NCBI RefSeq assembly: GCF_007680605.1
Contig: NZ_VEIO01000001.1
Span: 1,426,001-1,490,000 of the forward strand
DNA from: Paenibacillus xylanexedens
Lineage (GTDB): Bacteria > Bacillota > Bacilli > Paenibacillales > Paenibacillaceae
DNA: 64,000 bases
Reading direction: 5' to 3'
This document shows positions 15,571-25,490 of this stretch, one piece after another. The position numbers were made by a program, and so were the translations under genes. The notes under the pieces were generated by a model. It had not been told where the DNA came from. It was given only the letters and a program-made list of their open reading frames with translations, and ran no database searches. Every line of letters begins with the position of its first letter. Position 1 is the stretch's first letter.

Positions 15571-16704
15571 ATGGACTTTACACCTGTTGCTTCATTAATT
15601 GATCGCTTAACCTCATGGAGAGTGCCATGGGCAGAAGTGCTGATTATGCATCAAAACGAAACCGTTTTCCAGTATCGCAATGGATTTGAAAATCTGGAGG
15701 AGAAGACGCCAATTCGCGACAACGCAATCTTTAATCTTTACTCCATGACCAAGATTATGACTTGTGTGGCTGCGTTGCAGTTGGTTGAGAAAGGAGATAT
15801 CCTTTTACTTGATCCGATTTCTCAGTATTTACCCGAATTTGCAGAAATGCAGGTGAAAAAGGCACTTCCAAATGGCCAGGTCTATTACGAGAAAGCGAAA
15901 AGACCAATAACAGTACGTGATCTATTTACGATGACTGCTGGTTTTTCATATGATATCCATTCGCCAAGTATCAAGGAAGCGGTGGAACGTACCCACGGTA
16001 CACTGCCTACACGGGAGTTTGCGAGAGCTGTGGCGAAGGAACCGCTGATGTTTGAGCCAGGAACACACTGGAATTATAGCATGTGTCATGATGTGCTTGG
16101 TGCGCTGGTCGAGGTTGTAAGTGGCAAACGATTTGGCACTTATTTGCAAGATGAGATCATTAAACCGCTCGGCATGCATGATACGACCTTTGATCTGAAC
16201 GAACAGCAACAGTCTCGTTTGATTCCTCAATACCTTTTTGATGAGGAGCAAGATAAAGCGGTACGAATGGATGGTAACGGTTTCCGTGTAGGTACGGAAC
16301 TGGATAGTGGCGGTGCCGGATTGTTATCCACCGTGAACGATTACGCCAAGTTCCTGAATGCACTGACCGGATTTGGCACAAGTCCTGAAGGCGTGCGAAT
16401 TCTGTCCCGGGCTTCCGTCGAACTCATGAGAGCCGATCATCTGAATGACATGACACGACCAGACTTTTCATGGGATCATATGTATGGTTACGGCTATGGT
16501 CTCGGCGTTCGTACACATATCTCCAAAGCAGGCAGTGGATCACTGAGTCCGGTTGGCGAATTTGGATGGGCCGGTGCGGCAGGCTGTATGGCCATTATCG
16601 ATCCGGATTCTGGACTGACGGTGATGTATGCGCAGCACCTATTGAACAGTCAGGAGCATTATGTGCAGCGCCGCTTGCGTAATGTAGTGTACTCTTGCCT
16701 ATAA
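15571..16704 (+). CDS. Serine hydrolase, beta-lactamase/class C (PBP-like) family
   Basis: A 377-residue soluble protein of the serine beta-lactamase-like fold. The SxxK nucleophile motif is SMTK near residue 63, and a YSM triad lies in HWNYSMCHDVLG near 168. The C-terminal GEFGWAGAAGC corresponds to the third (KTG/HxG) box. There is no signal peptide or TM segment, so it is probably a cytoplasmic esterase or amide hydrolase rather than a cell-wall enzyme or beta-lactamase. It is a single-gene unit ended by a strong terminator. The substrate is unknown. Confidence 0.82.
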   Translation: MDFTPVASLIDRLTSWRVPWAEVLIMHQNETVFQYRNGFENLEEKTPIRDNAIFNLYSMTKIMTCVAALQLVEKGDILLLDPISQYLPEFAEMQVKKALPNGQVYYEKAKRPITVRDLFTMTAGFSYDIHSPSIKEAVERTHGTLPTREFARAVAKEPLMFEPGTHWNYSMCHDVLGALVEVVSGKRFGTYLQDEIIKPLGMHDTTFDLNEQQQSRLIPQYLFDEEQDKAVRMDGNGFRVGTELDSGGAGLLSTVNDYAKFLNALTGFGTSPEGVRILSRASVELMRADHLNDMTRPDFSWDHMYGYGYGLGVRTHISKAGSGSLSPVGEFGWAGAAGCMAIIDPDSGLTVMYAQHLLNSQEHYVQRRLRNVVYSCL

Positions 16705-16747
16705 ACCGGCTGTATATTTGGAAGTTTTAAGTACTATTATTTATTTC

Positions 16748-16782
16748 AAACCCTGCTGAGGAAGAACAGCAGGGTTTCTTGT
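16748..16782 (+). terminator. Terminator after the serine hydrolase
   Basis: AAACCCTGCTG (16748-16758) pairs perfectly with CAGCAGGGTTT (16767-16777) and is followed by a T-rich tail. Confidence 0.85.
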
Positions 16783-17039
16783 TTGTTTTCTAGTGTAAGG
16801 AGTGGGCTACGTATTCCGTGTTATTTACATTTTTTCGCGGAAGAAAGTATGTTATTATAGTTTAGGCAATTGGAACTAGAGGGGGATGTTTCCTTCAGAT
16901 CAAATAACACGGAAAGGAGAGCGCGAGAGAGAGAATAATTAACTCAGATCAAATTAGAAATACCAATATAAGGGATCTAAACGTAAAAGAAATACTCAAG
17001 TTTGTAGAAATATATTAAATACATAAAGGAGCTTACATC

Positions 17040-18182
17040 ATGACTTATACGAAACATCATACGAAATGGGCAATTCTGATGATTTTAACTTTGGTTGCCT
17101 CTGTACTAAGTTCTTTGTTCTTGAGTTTAAGCACGGCCGCAGCAAGTGGAGAGCAAATTGCTGCCGACCAACTCAAGCAACAAAGTAGACTTTCGTTTAC
17201 ATTAAGAGATGCACAGCAGACTGCATATACGGTTTATCTTTTTGCTGAAGATGAGGAAGCGAGTACTTTAACCGAACTTGATAGCTGGGGAGATAATAAT
17301 GCAGGAGATGTAACTTACACAGGATCATATCGTGCAGCACTTCTCAAATCGGGAGAAGCATTCGGCACGGTGCAGCATGTTAATTTGGAACTGGATACCA
17401 TTATTTTACGTCAAAATTGGAATTTTGTTGTGAACAGTAAGGAGTCTGGTATCCCGGATCTGTTAATGATCACGGAGTGGGGCTCATCGAATGTGAATAT
17501 GATTAAAACGTTTGTCGTTCAATCCGGTGAGTTGAAGCGCATGAGTTATGTGCTTAACGATGGCAAAACCGGTGGGGACTCTACTGTTGCTATGAGGGAT
17601 CAGGGAATTCGGACTTTGTCAGATGGTCGGATACAATTCAGGTATTATAATAATGTACAGGGTATCTACGAATTCAATACCTATAAAATGAATGCAAGCC
17701 AATTACAGATGCGTCTCGATGATACTCGAAATCAAAAGATTGCAGCTTGGCCTAATTCGGGCGTTGGGAATCGGGCTTACTTGAAGAGTCTCAAGGATGC
17801 TGCCTCCAAAGGACAGTTACCGGGGCGCACAGATATTAAAACAGGCCTGACGTTGAAAACAGTGCAAAAGAAACTGGGCAAGCCTAAATCCAAATCGAAT
17901 GGAGAGTGGGGTGCTGTTTACAAATATGCCAACTTTGGTATCGGATTTGATTCCTACCTGCATGAATTAAAGAGCAAATCTCGTGTTTCCGTCATTGAGC
18001 TTTACAATGAGAAGCAGTATCTTTCCCCTGATGATATAAAGTTGTGGCTTGGAAAACCGTCTTCGGAATATTACAATGAAGCCGTTGGCGGATACGAGAT
18101 GATATATAAATGGGGTAAACATGGTATTATGTTCAATTATGAAGAAGAAGAAGACTTGATTGATTACACTGTAATTTACTAA
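17040..18182 (+). CDS. Exported protein with C-terminal YjgB/DUF4309-like repeats
   Basis: A 380-residue protein with a Sec signal peptide (basic start, hydrophobic residues about 10-32, cleavage probably after an AAA-type site near 35). The N-terminal two thirds is beta-rich and unfamiliar. The C-terminal part contains two related blocks, LTLKTVQKKLGKPKSK near residue 277 and LSPDDIKLWLGKPSSEY near 337. Each is followed by a short beta hairpin with an aromatic-Lys-Tyr core, as in DUF4309/YjgB proteins of Firmicutes. GGAGC precedes the ATG. Function unknown; probably cell-surface or secreted. The 5' region 16783-17039 holds only a repeated TCAGATCAAAT (near 16896 and 16947). Confidence 0.6.
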   Translation: MTYTKHHTKWAILMILTLVASVLSSLFLSLSTAAASGEQIAADQLKQQSRLSFTLRDAQQTAYTVYLFAEDEEASTLTELDSWGDNNAGDVTYTGSYRAALLKSGEAFGTVQHVNLELDTIILRQNWNFVVNSKESGIPDLLMITEWGSSNVNMIKTFVVQSGELKRMSYVLNDGKTGGDSTVAMRDQGIRTLSDGRIQFRYYNNVQGIYEFNTYKMNASQLQMRLDDTRNQKIAAWPNSGVGNRAYLKSLKDAASKGQLPGRTDIKTGLTLKTVQKKLGKPKSKSNGEWGAVYKYANFGIGFDSYLHELKSKSRVSVIELYNEKQYLSPDDIKLWLGKPSSEYYNEAVGGYEMIYKWGKHGIMFNYEEEEDLIDYTVIY

Positions 18183-18203
18183 TCTAGTATTGTTTACAAG
18201 GTG

Positions 18204-18231
18204 AAAAAAGCCGCTGATTAGCGGCTTTTTG
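18204..18231. terminator. Bidirectional terminator
   Basis: AAAAAGCCGCT pairs with AGCGGCTTTTT around a 4-nt loop, between two convergent genes. It overlaps the last codons of the EamA transporter gene. Confidence 0.85.
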
Positions 18232-19252
18232 TCATTCGAAGTGAATTTACCCGGTTGACCAGATAAATTCCCACAGATACCAATAGTAACGCAACAAGGT
18301 TTTTCAGTTCCCAGATCGTTTCTCCCAGGAATAGTGCGGATAACAAAGCTCCAAAGATAGGAATCAAGAAATTATAAACCGATACTTTGCCTACTTTGTT
18401 GTACTTCAGAAGCAGATTCCACAGGCAAAAGGCTACGGATGACAGCAGAGCCAGATACACCAGATTCAGTGTGGATTCCCATGTAAAATGAGTGACTTGA
18501 CCTCCGAGTGACAGACCGAGCAAAGTCAGCACCAATCCGCCAACTAGAAGACTAGCGCCGGTGATCATCATAACATCAATTGCTGCAGTTAAACGCTTCG
18601 CATAAATGGCTGTTATCGAGAAAACGAGAGCTGCCATAATGATAAATCCTTCTCCTGTGAAAGAGAATGAAAAGGTAAGCAAGTCTGCATGAAAGTTGAC
18701 GATAATGACACCAATAAACCCGATCACACAACCCATGATTTTGTTACGGCTCAGCTTATCGTTTTTATAGATAAAATGGGCCAATACAACACTGAAAAAC
18801 GTGGTTGTTGCATTCATGATCGAGCCTTTGACACCGGTGGTGTTGGCTACGCCTACATAAAAAAACATATATTGCAGTCCCGTTTGCAATACGCCGAGCA
18901 TGCTCAAGCTTGCCCATTCACGCCCGCTAAGTTTCAACTTGCGTCTGAAACCAACGCGATAAAGGAGCAGCAGCAATATACCTGCCAAACTGAATCGATA
19001 CCCGGCAAATACGTATTTTGAAGCGATGTCTTCGGGCAAAATGTGAAAAGCAACATAGCCGAGTTTGATGGAAGGATAGGCACTTCCCCATAATAAGCAG
19101 CATAGGCCTGCAACGAGCATGACAATGAATGGATCGCTCCATTTGCTCCGATGTTCCTGTTCGCCTTGATTTTTGTTTTCTCGTGCGTTACTTTCACTTT
19201 CCGTATGTTCTGTTGCCTGTGGACTAATGAGTGTTGAATCTCTTTCGATCAC
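18218..19252 (-). CDS. EamA (DMT) family transporter
   Basis: A roughly 344-residue permease with ten TM helices in two EamA repeats (LCCLLWGSAYPSIKLG in the first; FSITAIYAKRL and LLSSVAFCLWNLLLK in the second). The N-terminal 40 residues are an unusual charged, Glu/Asn/Lys-rich cytoplasmic tail. GTG at 19252 is taken as start because GAGGAGA lies 9 nt upstream; the frame stays open to an ATG at 19303 without a good ribosome binding site. DMT transporters export metabolites such as amino acids, and the substrate is not readable. It is divergent from the ribose operon. Confidence 0.82.
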   Translation of the reverse strand: MIERDSTLISPQATEHTESESNARENKNQGEQEHRSKWSDPFIVMLVAGLCCLLWGSAYPSIKLGYVAFHILPEDIASKYVFAGYRFSLAGILLLLLYRVGFRRKLKLSGREWASLSMLGVLQTGLQYMFFYVGVANTTGVKGSIMNATTTFFSVVLAHFIYKNDKLSRNKIMGCVIGFIGVIIVNFHADLLTFSFSFTGEGFIIMAALVFSITAIYAKRLTAAIDVMMITGASLLVGGLVLTLLGLSLGGQVTHFTWESTLNLVYLALLSSVAFCLWNLLLKYNKVGKVSVYNFLIPIFGALLSALFLGETIWELKNLVALLLVSVGIYLVNRVNSLRMTKSR

Positions 19253-19455
19253 GCTTAATCTTCTCCTCGCTTGTTGTGCACATCTGTATGTAAGAATAAA
19301 CAATCATGCCTTATAGACCATATCATAAAAACCTGGTTTTGTGTTGGAAGAAAAATGGCTTGGAGCAGGGAATCTGGTTATGGGGTGGATGAGAAAAATT
19401 ACAGAGATGATCGCGAGAAAAGCGGATGTGGATTTTATTTCCAGAAAGCGAACGC

Positions 19456-19503
19456 TTGCCAAATGAAAAATAATGTGATATTTTATGTCTGTAACCGGTT
19501 ACA
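19456..19503 (+). promoter_or_regulatory. rbs operon promoter and RbsR operator
   Basis: TTGCCA (19456-19461), a 17-bp spacer and TATTTT (19479-19484) form the promoter. TGTAACCGGTTACA (19490-19503), a perfect palindrome of LacI-family type, lies at the predicted transcription start. The palindrome AAGCG-AA-CGCTT (19447-19458) just upstream is a weak cre-like candidate. Confidence 0.7.
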
Positions 19504-19520
19504 CATAAGGAGAACATTCC

Positions 19521-20510
19521 ATGACAACAATTAAAGACGTAGCAAATCTGGCCGGTGTATCCGTAGCCACGGTATCCAGAGTGATTAATGACAGGGGCTA
19601 TGTGCACGCAGATACTCGCAAGAAAGTTGAAGAAGCTGTCAAGGCACTTCACTTTTCACCGAATGAAGTGGCACGTTCATTATACACACGCAAGTCGAAA
19701 CTGATTGGTCTACTGCTTCCGGACATTGCGAATCCTTATTTCCCTCAGCTTGCGCGGGGTGTGGAGGATCGGATGCAGGAGCAGGATTACCGATTAATAT
19801 TTGGAAATAGTGATGAGGATGAACGGAAGGAGCAGGATTACATCCAGACGTTTATCCAGAATAACGTAGTGGGTGTGATCTCATCCACCAATTACCCTCA
19901 CTCTTCGATATATGAAAAGCTGAAGATTCCCGTCGTCTTTCTGGACAGAACTTCGCTGGATCGACCTTCGGTCTATGCCGATGGCAGAGAAGGCGGAAGG
20001 CTGGCTGCCAAGGAGATCATCAAACGGGGCAGCAAGAGAATTACCGTTATGCAAGGACCGTCCCATATTCGGCCGGCTCAAGATCGGTTTGAAGGAGCGA
20101 TTGAAGTCATCCGGGAAGCGGGGCTGGATCATGAGGTCATTCAAACCACCTCATTTTCATTTAATGAAGCAGGGGTATGGGCTGAGGAACTGTTTAGAAA
20201 ATTTCCAGACACGGACGGTGTTATTGCCAGTAATGACATCGCTGCAATGGCTGTATTGCATGAAGCCGATCGCATCGGGAAGAATGTTCCGCAGGACGTG
20301 CAGGTTATCGGGTTTGACGATATTCCGATGAGTGGATTGTTGTCGCCCGCATTGTCTACGATTCGTCAGCCAGCATATGAGATGGGCAGAGAAGCAGCAG
20401 GATTACTTATTCAGTTAGTAGAGCAAAATAACATGGAGAATAAAAACATACAGTTGCCCGTGTCCTTCATTGAACGGGGCACAACGAGAAAGGTGAGAAA
20501 CGATGGCTAA
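19521..20510 (+). CDS. rbsR: Ribose operon repressor, LacI family
   Basis: A 329-residue LacI/GalR protein: DNA-binding headpiece TTIKDVANLAGVSVATVSRVIN (residues 2-23), hinge helix near 50, then a periplasmic-binding-protein-like sensor domain beginning KLIGLLLPDIANPYF. It heads the rbsRKDACB operon in the same order as Bacillus and overlaps rbsK by 8 nt. It should bind the TGTAACCGGTTACA palindrome at its own transcription start and release it when ribose is present. AAGGAGAAC precedes the ATG. Confidence 0.9.
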   Translation: MTTIKDVANLAGVSVATVSRVINDRGYVHADTRKKVEEAVKALHFSPNEVARSLYTRKSKLIGLLLPDIANPYFPQLARGVEDRMQEQDYRLIFGNSDEDERKEQDYIQTFIQNNVVGVISSTNYPHSSIYEKLKIPVVFLDRTSLDRPSVYADGREGGRLAAKEIIKRGSKRITVMQGPSHIRPAQDRFEGAIEVIREAGLDHEVIQTTSFSFNEAGVWAEELFRKFPDTDGVIASNDIAAMAVLHEADRIGKNVPQDVQVIGFDDIPMSGLLSPALSTIRQPAYEMGREAAGLLIQLVEQNNMENKNIQLPVSFIERGTTRKVRNDG

Positions 20511-21381
20511 CATTTGTGTGATTGGAAGCAGTTCAATGGACTTGGTTGTCACATCTTCCAGAAGACCGGGCGCGGGAGAAACCGTGCTTGGTGAAAGCTT
20601 CAAGACAGTACCCGGCGGGAAAGGCGCCAATCAAGCTGTTGCGGCAGCTCGTTTGGGAGCCGAGGTTGTCATGATCGGCCGTGTAGGAGATGATACATTC
20701 GGTAAAGATATTTTAGAAAACTTTAAAGCGAATCGTGTAAATACAAGCAATGTGAAACCGGTTACACATTCCGAAAGTGGTACAGCTCATATCATCTTGG
20801 CAGAGGGAGATAATAGCATTGTAGTAGTCGAAGCGGCCAATCGCGAAGTGACACCTGCTTATGTGGATGAAGCTGCTGAAGCGATTCGTAACGCGGATAT
20901 TGTGCTGATCCAGCAAGAGATTCCAGAAGAAACAGTCATTCATGTCAGCCAATTATGTGCCCAATACAAGACACCTTTGCTGCTCAATCCGGCTCCTGCC
21001 CGTGCGGTTCCGCAAGAGGTCATCGACAATGCATCGTATATTACACCGAATGAGCATGAGGCTGGAATTTTGTTCAAAGGCATGAAGCCTGCGGAAGCTC
21101 TACGTCAACATCCAAACAAATTATTCATTACGGAAGGTAGCAAGGGTGTTCGATATTTTGACGGGAATGAAGAAGTCCTTGTGCCAACCTATAAAGTTGA
21201 AGCTGTAGACACAACCGGAGCTGGCGATACATTTAATGCAGCATTTGCTGTCGCTCTGGCTGAAGGTAAATCGATTCAGGACAGTGTGCGTTTTGCCAAT
21301 CGGGCGGCATCGTTATCCGTAACCAAGTTTGGAGCACAGGGCGGTATGCCAACCAGGGACGAAGTAGAGGAGAGCCTATAA
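20503..21381 (+). CDS. rbsK: Ribokinase
   Basis: A 292-residue PfkB-family sugar kinase that phosphorylates D-ribose to ribose 5-phosphate in the cytoplasm. The substrate motif GGKGANQA is near residue 41, and the DTTGAGDTFNAAFA block near 236 carries the catalytic aspartate and anion hole. Its ATG lies within the end of rbsR (8-nt overlap), so it is translationally coupled. An internal sequence at 20751-20768 resembles the rbs operator. Confidence 0.93.
   Translation: MANICVIGSSSMDLVVTSSRRPGAGETVLGESFKTVPGGKGANQAVAAARLGAEVVMIGRVGDDTFGKDILENFKANRVNTSNVKPVTHSESGTAHIILAEGDNSIVVVEAANREVTPAYVDEAAEAIRNADIVLIQQEIPEETVIHVSQLCAQYKTPLLLNPAPARAVPQEVIDNASYITPNEHEAGILFKGMKPAEALRQHPNKLFITEGSKGVRYFDGNEEVLVPTYKVEAVDTTGAGDTFNAAFAVALAEGKSIQDSVRFANRAASLSVTKFGAQGGMPTRDEVEESL
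20751..20768. promoter_or_regulatory. Operator-like palindrome inside rbsK
   Basis: TGTGAAACCGGTTACACA matches the palindrome TGTGTAACCGGTTACACA at 17 of 18 positions and shares 14 consecutive bases (AACCGGTTACACAT) with the operator at the rbs transcription start, about 1.26 kb upstream. It may be an auxiliary operator for looping, as in other LacI-family systems. It is also coding sequence, so chance cannot be excluded. Confidence 0.4.
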
Positions 21382-21425
21382 CGTACTAAAGAGAAGTCTG
21401 CAAATGAAATAAAGGGGAACTTTAT

Positions 21426-21827
21426 ATGAAAAAAAACGGCATCTTGAACAGTCACATCTCTAAAATCTTGTCTGATCTGGGTCACACCGATCAAATTGCC
21501 ATTGCGGATGCGGGCTTGCCCGTTCCGGATGGTGTGATCAAGATTGATCTGGCACTTAAACTCGGTACACCAAGCTTTCGTGAAGTACTGGATGCCATTG
21601 CGGACGACATGGTTATTGAGAAAGTGATCATCGCCAGTGAAATCCATGAAGGGAATCCGCAGACATTTGCGTACCTGAATAAGAAATTTGATTCGCAGAC
21701 CATCGATGATAGCCAGAACCATGAGCAGTTTAAAGCATTGACCCGGCAAGTGAAAGCGGTTATTCGGACAGGCGAGGCTACACCGTATGCCAATTGTATT
21801 TTACAATCGGGAGTTCATTTCGGTTAA
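21426..21827 (+). CDS. rbsD: D-ribose pyranase
   Basis: A 133-residue RbsD protein that interconverts the beta-pyranose and beta-furanose forms of ribose so that ribokinase can use the imported sugar. The signature N-terminus [20 protein letters not shown] includes the catalytic histidine, and the C-terminal [16 protein letters not shown] is typical. AAAGGGG lies upstream of the ATG. It lies between rbsK and rbsA in the standard order. Confidence 0.93.
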   Translation: MKKNGILNSHISKILSDLGHTDQIAIADAGLPVPDGVIKIDLALKLGTPSFREVLDAIADDMVIEKVIIASEIHEGNPQTFAYLNKKFDSQTIDDSQNHEQFKALTRQVKAVIRTGEATPYANCILQSGVHFG

Positions 21828-21841
21828 AAGGAGGCAACACC

Positions 21842-23323
21842 ATGCACATTCAGATGCATAATATCCATAAAGCGTTTGGCACAAATCAAGTGTTAAGCGG
21901 TGTGGATTTCGAATTAAAAGAAGGCGAGGTTCATGCCCTGATGGGGGAGAATGGCGCCGGGAAATCAACGCTGATGAACATTTTGATCGGTCTGCACCAA
22001 CGGGATCAAGGAACCATCGAGATTGATGGAAAAGAGACGTACTTCGGTAGTCCGAAAGAAGCAGAGCAGCTTGGGCTTACATTTATTCACCAAGAATTGA
22101 ATGTCTGGCCAGAGATGACGGTACTGGATAACCTGTTTATCGGTAAAGAGATATCGTCCTCCATGGGGTTGCTTAACACAAAACAAATGAAAGCGCTTGC
22201 CAGTGAACAATTCGCTAAATTATCGGTGGACATTCCGCTTGAGCGCCCTGCAGGAGAGTGCTCTGTCGGACAGCAGCAGATGATTGAGATTGCCAAAGCG
22301 CTTATGACCAATGCAAAAGTGATTATCATGGACGAGCCTACAGCGGCTTTGACCGAACGTGAGATTCAGAAGTTGTTCGAGGTCATTCGTTCCTTGCAAA
22401 AAAATGGCGTATCCATAGTATACATCTCACACCGAATGGAGGAGATTTTCGCAATCTGTGATCGCATTACCATTATGCGTGACGGGCGAACCGTGGATAC
22501 CAAAGCCATTCCCGAGACAAACTTTGATGAAGTTGTGCGCAAGATGGTAGGTCGTGAACTGACTGAGCGCTATCCGTCCCGGCATCCAAAATATGGTGAA
22601 TTCGTGCTTGAGGTGAGGGAAGCGAATCGGAAGGGATTATTTGAAAATATCAGCTTTGACGTGAAAGCCGGTGAAGTACTCGGTTTCTCCGGTCTGATGG
22701 GATCGGGGCGTACAGAGATCATGAGAGCCATCTTTGGTCTGGATCGATTGGATAGCGGAGAGATTAAGATACGCGGCAAAAAAGTAAACATCAGCAAACC
22801 AGCGGATGCAGTGAAGCACGGCATCGGTTTTATAACAGAAGACCGGAAGGATGAAGGGCTGGTGCTCGACTTTTCCATCCGTGAAAATATGGCACTGACG
22901 AATCTGTTCAGCTTTTCCAGCAAAGGCTTCATCTCGAATGCGAAAGAACAGGAGTTTGTAGACACACTTATCAAAAGATTGCAGATCAAAACGCAATCCT
23001 CGGAAACCGCAGCGCGGAATTTGTCCGGTGGGAACCAGCAGAAGGTTGTCATTGCCAAATGGGTGGGTATTGGTCCAAGTGTACTTATTCTGGACGAGCC
23101 TACACGTGGGGTAGACGTTGGAGCGAAGCGTGAGATCTATCAACTCATGAACGAACTAACGGATCGCGGAGTAGCGATCATCATGGTTTCGTCCGAACTA
23201 CCCGAAGTACTCGGAATGAGTGATCGTATTGCTGTTGTGCATGAAGGTCGCATCACCGGCGTGCTGCCCAAGGAACAAGCGACACAGGAACAAATTATGA
23301 CACTAGCTACAGGGGGACAGTAA
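21842..23323 (+). CDS. rbsA: Ribose ABC transporter ATP-binding protein
   Basis: A 493-residue tandem ATPase of the CUT2 sugar importer class. The first nucleotide-binding domain has Walker [10 protein letters not shown] (near residue 38), the signature SVGQQQ and Walker [12 protein letters not shown]. The second has the degenerate P-loop GLMGSGRTE and the signature LSGGNQQ typical of this class. The ATG at 21842 has AAAAGGAGG 7 nt upstream, overlapping the rbsD stop; the longer open frame from 21794 lies inside rbsD and is not used. Confidence 0.93.
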   Translation: MHIQMHNIHKAFGTNQVLSGVDFELKEGEVHALMGENGAGKSTLMNILIGLHQRDQGTIEIDGKETYFGSPKEAEQLGLTFIHQELNVWPEMTVLDNLFIGKEISSSMGLLNTKQMKALASEQFAKLSVDIPLERPAGECSVGQQQMIEIAKALMTNAKVIIMDEPTAALTEREIQKLFEVIRSLQKNGVSIVYISHRMEEIFAICDRITIMRDGRTVDTKAIPETNFDEVVRKMVGRELTERYPSRHPKYGEFVLEVREANRKGLFENISFDVKAGEVLGFSGLMGSGRTEIMRAIFGLDRLDSGEIKIRGKKVNISKPADAVKHGIGFITEDRKDEGLVLDFSIRENMALTNLFSFSSKGFISNAKEQEFVDTLIKRLQIKTQSSETAARNLSGGNQQKVVIAKWVGIGPSVLILDEPTRGVDVGAKREIYQLMNELTDRGVAIIMVSSELPEVLGMSDRIAVVHEGRITGVLPKEQATQEQIMTLATGGQ

Positions 23324-23324
23324 C

Positions 23325-24296
23325 ATGACAACAATGCAGGACACTAAAACAGCCAAAAGCGGTTTCCGCTTGTCTAGCGTAACACAAAAACTCGGCCCAC
23401 TTCTTGGATTAATCATTCTAATTGTTATCGTTTCCGTGCTCAATCCAAGCTTTTTGGAACCGCTTAATATTCTGAACTTGCTACGCCAGGTTTCCATTAA
23501 TGCCTTGATTGCATTTGGCATGACGTTTGTTATTCTTACTGGCGGGATTGACTTGTCGGTTGGTTCTATACTTGCACTATCGAGTGCGTTCGTAGCCAAT
23601 ATGATGTTATCCGGTCTTGATCCGATTCTGTCGATCATTATCGGGGTTGCGCTTGGCGGAGTCATGGGTATGGTCAATGGACTGATGATTACCAAGGGTA
23701 ACATGGCTCCATTTATAGCAACGCTTGCAACGATGACGATTTTCAGAGGGTTGACGCTGGTATATACCAACGGTAATCCGATTACAGGTTTGGGCGACAG
23801 TCTTCTGTTCCAATTGTTCGGGCGCGGATACTTGCTTGGTATTCCAGTACCAGCAATTACGATGCTGATTACGTTTGTGATTCTGTGGACTATTTTGCAT
23901 AAAACGGCCTTCGGCCGCAAAACGTACGCCATCGGCGGTAATGAAAAAGCTTCCATTATCTCAGGTATCAAAGTATCCCGTGTCAAAATTATGATCTACT
24001 CCCTTGCAGGTATGCTTGCTGCGCTGGCTGGTGCAATTCTAACATCGCGTCTGAACTCCGCTCAGCCTACTGCAGGTACATCCTATGAGCTGGATGCCAT
24101 CGCTGCAGTTGTGCTGGGCGGAACAAGCCTCTCTGGCGGCCGCGGACGCATTGTAGGTACATTGATTGGTGTGCTGATCATTGGTGTATTGAATAACGGT
24201 CTGAACCTGCTCGGTGTGAACTCCTTCTACCAGATGGTCGTGAAGGGTGTCGTTATTGCTATCGCTGTCCTGCTGGACCGCAAGAAAACCGCTTAA
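23325..24296 (+). CDS. rbsC: Ribose ABC transporter permease
   Basis: A 323-residue permease with eight to ten TM helices, carrying the CUT2 permease hallmarks FVILTGGIDLSVGSILALSS (near residue 65) and the IAAVVLGGTSLSGGRG loop (near 262) that contacts the ATPase. It starts one base after the rbsA stop codon. Confidence 0.93.
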   Translation: MTTMQDTKTAKSGFRLSSVTQKLGPLLGLIILIVIVSVLNPSFLEPLNILNLLRQVSINALIAFGMTFVILTGGIDLSVGSILALSSAFVANMMLSGLDPILSIIIGVALGGVMGMVNGLMITKGNMAPFIATLATMTIFRGLTLVYTNGNPITGLGDSLLFQLFGRGYLLGIPVPAITMLITFVILWTILHKTAFGRKTYAIGGNEKASIISGIKVSRVKIMIYSLAGMLAALAGAILTSRLNSAQPTAGTSYELDAIAAVVLGGTSLSGGRGRIVGTLIGVLIIGVLNNGLNLLGVNSFYQMVVKGVVIAIAVLLDRKKTA

Positions 24297-24311
24297 GGGA
24301 GAGAAAACAAC

Positions 24312-25244
24312 ATGAAAAAATGGACACTAACGCTTGTTAGCATGATACTGATCGTTGTTCTAGCCGGATGTTCGCTGGAGCCGCCAGGCTGGGCGAAACC
24401 AAAGTCAGCCGGAGGTAAAGAACAGAAGAAAATCGGTTTGTCGATCTCGACATTGAACAACCCATTCTTCGTTTCACTGAAAGATGGTGTCGTAGCCGAA
24501 GCACAGAAACAAGGTATTCAGGTTGTGGTCGTAGATGCACAGAACGATTCTGCGAAGCAAACCAATGATGTGGACGATTTGATTCAGCAGGGCGTTGATG
24601 CTTTGCTTATTAACCCGGCAGATTCCGCTGCAATCTCGACAGCGGTTCAATCCGCTAATAGTGTTGGCATTCCGGTAATTACGCTTGACCGCTCTGCAGA
24701 TAAAGGTGAAGTTGCAGCGCTTGTAGCTTCGGACAATGCGAAGGGTGGACGCATGGCTGCTGAATATATCGTGAAGCAGCTTGGTGAAGGTGCTAAAGTG
24801 ATTGAACTTGAAGGTGTACCTGGTGCATCAGCTACCCGTGAGCGTGGCAAAGGTTTCCACGAGATTGCAGACCAAAAGCTGGACGTAGTTGCCAAACAAT
24901 CCGCTGACTTTGACCGTTCTAAAGGGTTAAATGTCATGGAGAACTTGTTGCAAGGTAACCCAGGAGTGCAAGCCGTGTTTGCCCATAATGACGAAATGGC
25001 TCTTGGTGCCATTGAAGCAATCCAAAGCTCGGGTAAAGATATCCCGGTGATCGGATTTGACGGTAACGATGATGCCATTAAATCGATTCAGGATGGTAAA
25101 CTAACAGCTACCGTAGCTCAACAACCTGAGTTGATCGGACAGCTTGCATTGCAAGCCGCACTCGATGTGCTGAGTGGTAAACAAGTGGAGAAATCTATCC
25201 CGGCTGAATTGAAGCTGGTAACGAAAGATAATGTGAATCAATAA
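24312..25244 (+). CDS. rbsB: Ribose ABC transporter substrate-binding lipoprotein
   Basis: A 310-residue type I periplasmic-binding-protein-fold lipoprotein with signal peptide and lipobox VLAGC (Cys20). The mature domain begins KIGLSISTLNNPFFVSLKDG. The ribose site residues sit in typical blocks such as VVDAQND and NPADSAA, and the second lobe contains FAHNDEMALGA and VIGFDGNDDA. It is anchored outside the membrane and delivers ribose to RbsAC. It is the last gene of the operon. Confidence 0.93.
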   Translation: MKKWTLTLVSMILIVVLAGCSLEPPGWAKPKSAGGKEQKKIGLSISTLNNPFFVSLKDGVVAEAQKQGIQVVVVDAQNDSAKQTNDVDDLIQQGVDALLINPADSAAISTAVQSANSVGIPVITLDRSADKGEVAALVASDNAKGGRMAAEYIVKQLGEGAKVIELEGVPGASATRERGKGFHEIADQKLDVVAKQSADFDRSKGLNVMENLLQGNPGVQAVFAHNDEMALGAIEAIQSSGKDIPVIGFDGNDDAIKSIQDGKLTATVAQQPELIGQLALQAALDVLSGKQVEKSIPAELKLVTKDNVNQ

Positions 25245-25258
25245 AGTTAGCGAGTAAG

Positions 25259-25298
25259 AGAATCCCGTTCTGGACAAAAAAGCCGGAATGGGATTTTT
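25259..25298 (+). terminator. rbs operon terminator
   Basis: GAATCCCGTTC pairs with GGAATGGGATT (G-U pair allowed), followed by TTTTTGT. Confidence 0.75.
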
Positions 25299-25431
25299 GT
25301 CTTGATATTTGTTATAAAGTTTTATTTAAGCCTGCAAGATAATGCAGTTCTTTAGAAATTTATCTTGTGGCAAGTCGGTGATTAAACTCAACCCCCTATG
25401 AACTGGATTGAACAATCATTTTTAATACCAT

Positions 25432-25457
25432 GAGTCGCCACTGTGCGGCTCTTTTTT
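25432..25457 (+). terminator. Second hairpin terminator downstream of rbsB
   Basis: GAGTCGC pairs with GCGGCTC (one G-U pair) and is followed by TTTTTT. With no gene between this and the rbs terminator it may be a back-up, or may end a small transcript from 25300-25430, where I see no gene. Confidence 0.6.
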
Positions 25458-25490
25458 ATTGGAAATAAAAAAATACTCAAAGCAAAGATT

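Noticed and set aside
19447..19461. cre box at the rbs promoter
   Set aside because: The palindrome AAGCG-AA-CGCTT matches the cre consensus at only about 10 of 14 positions; noted as weak and not called.
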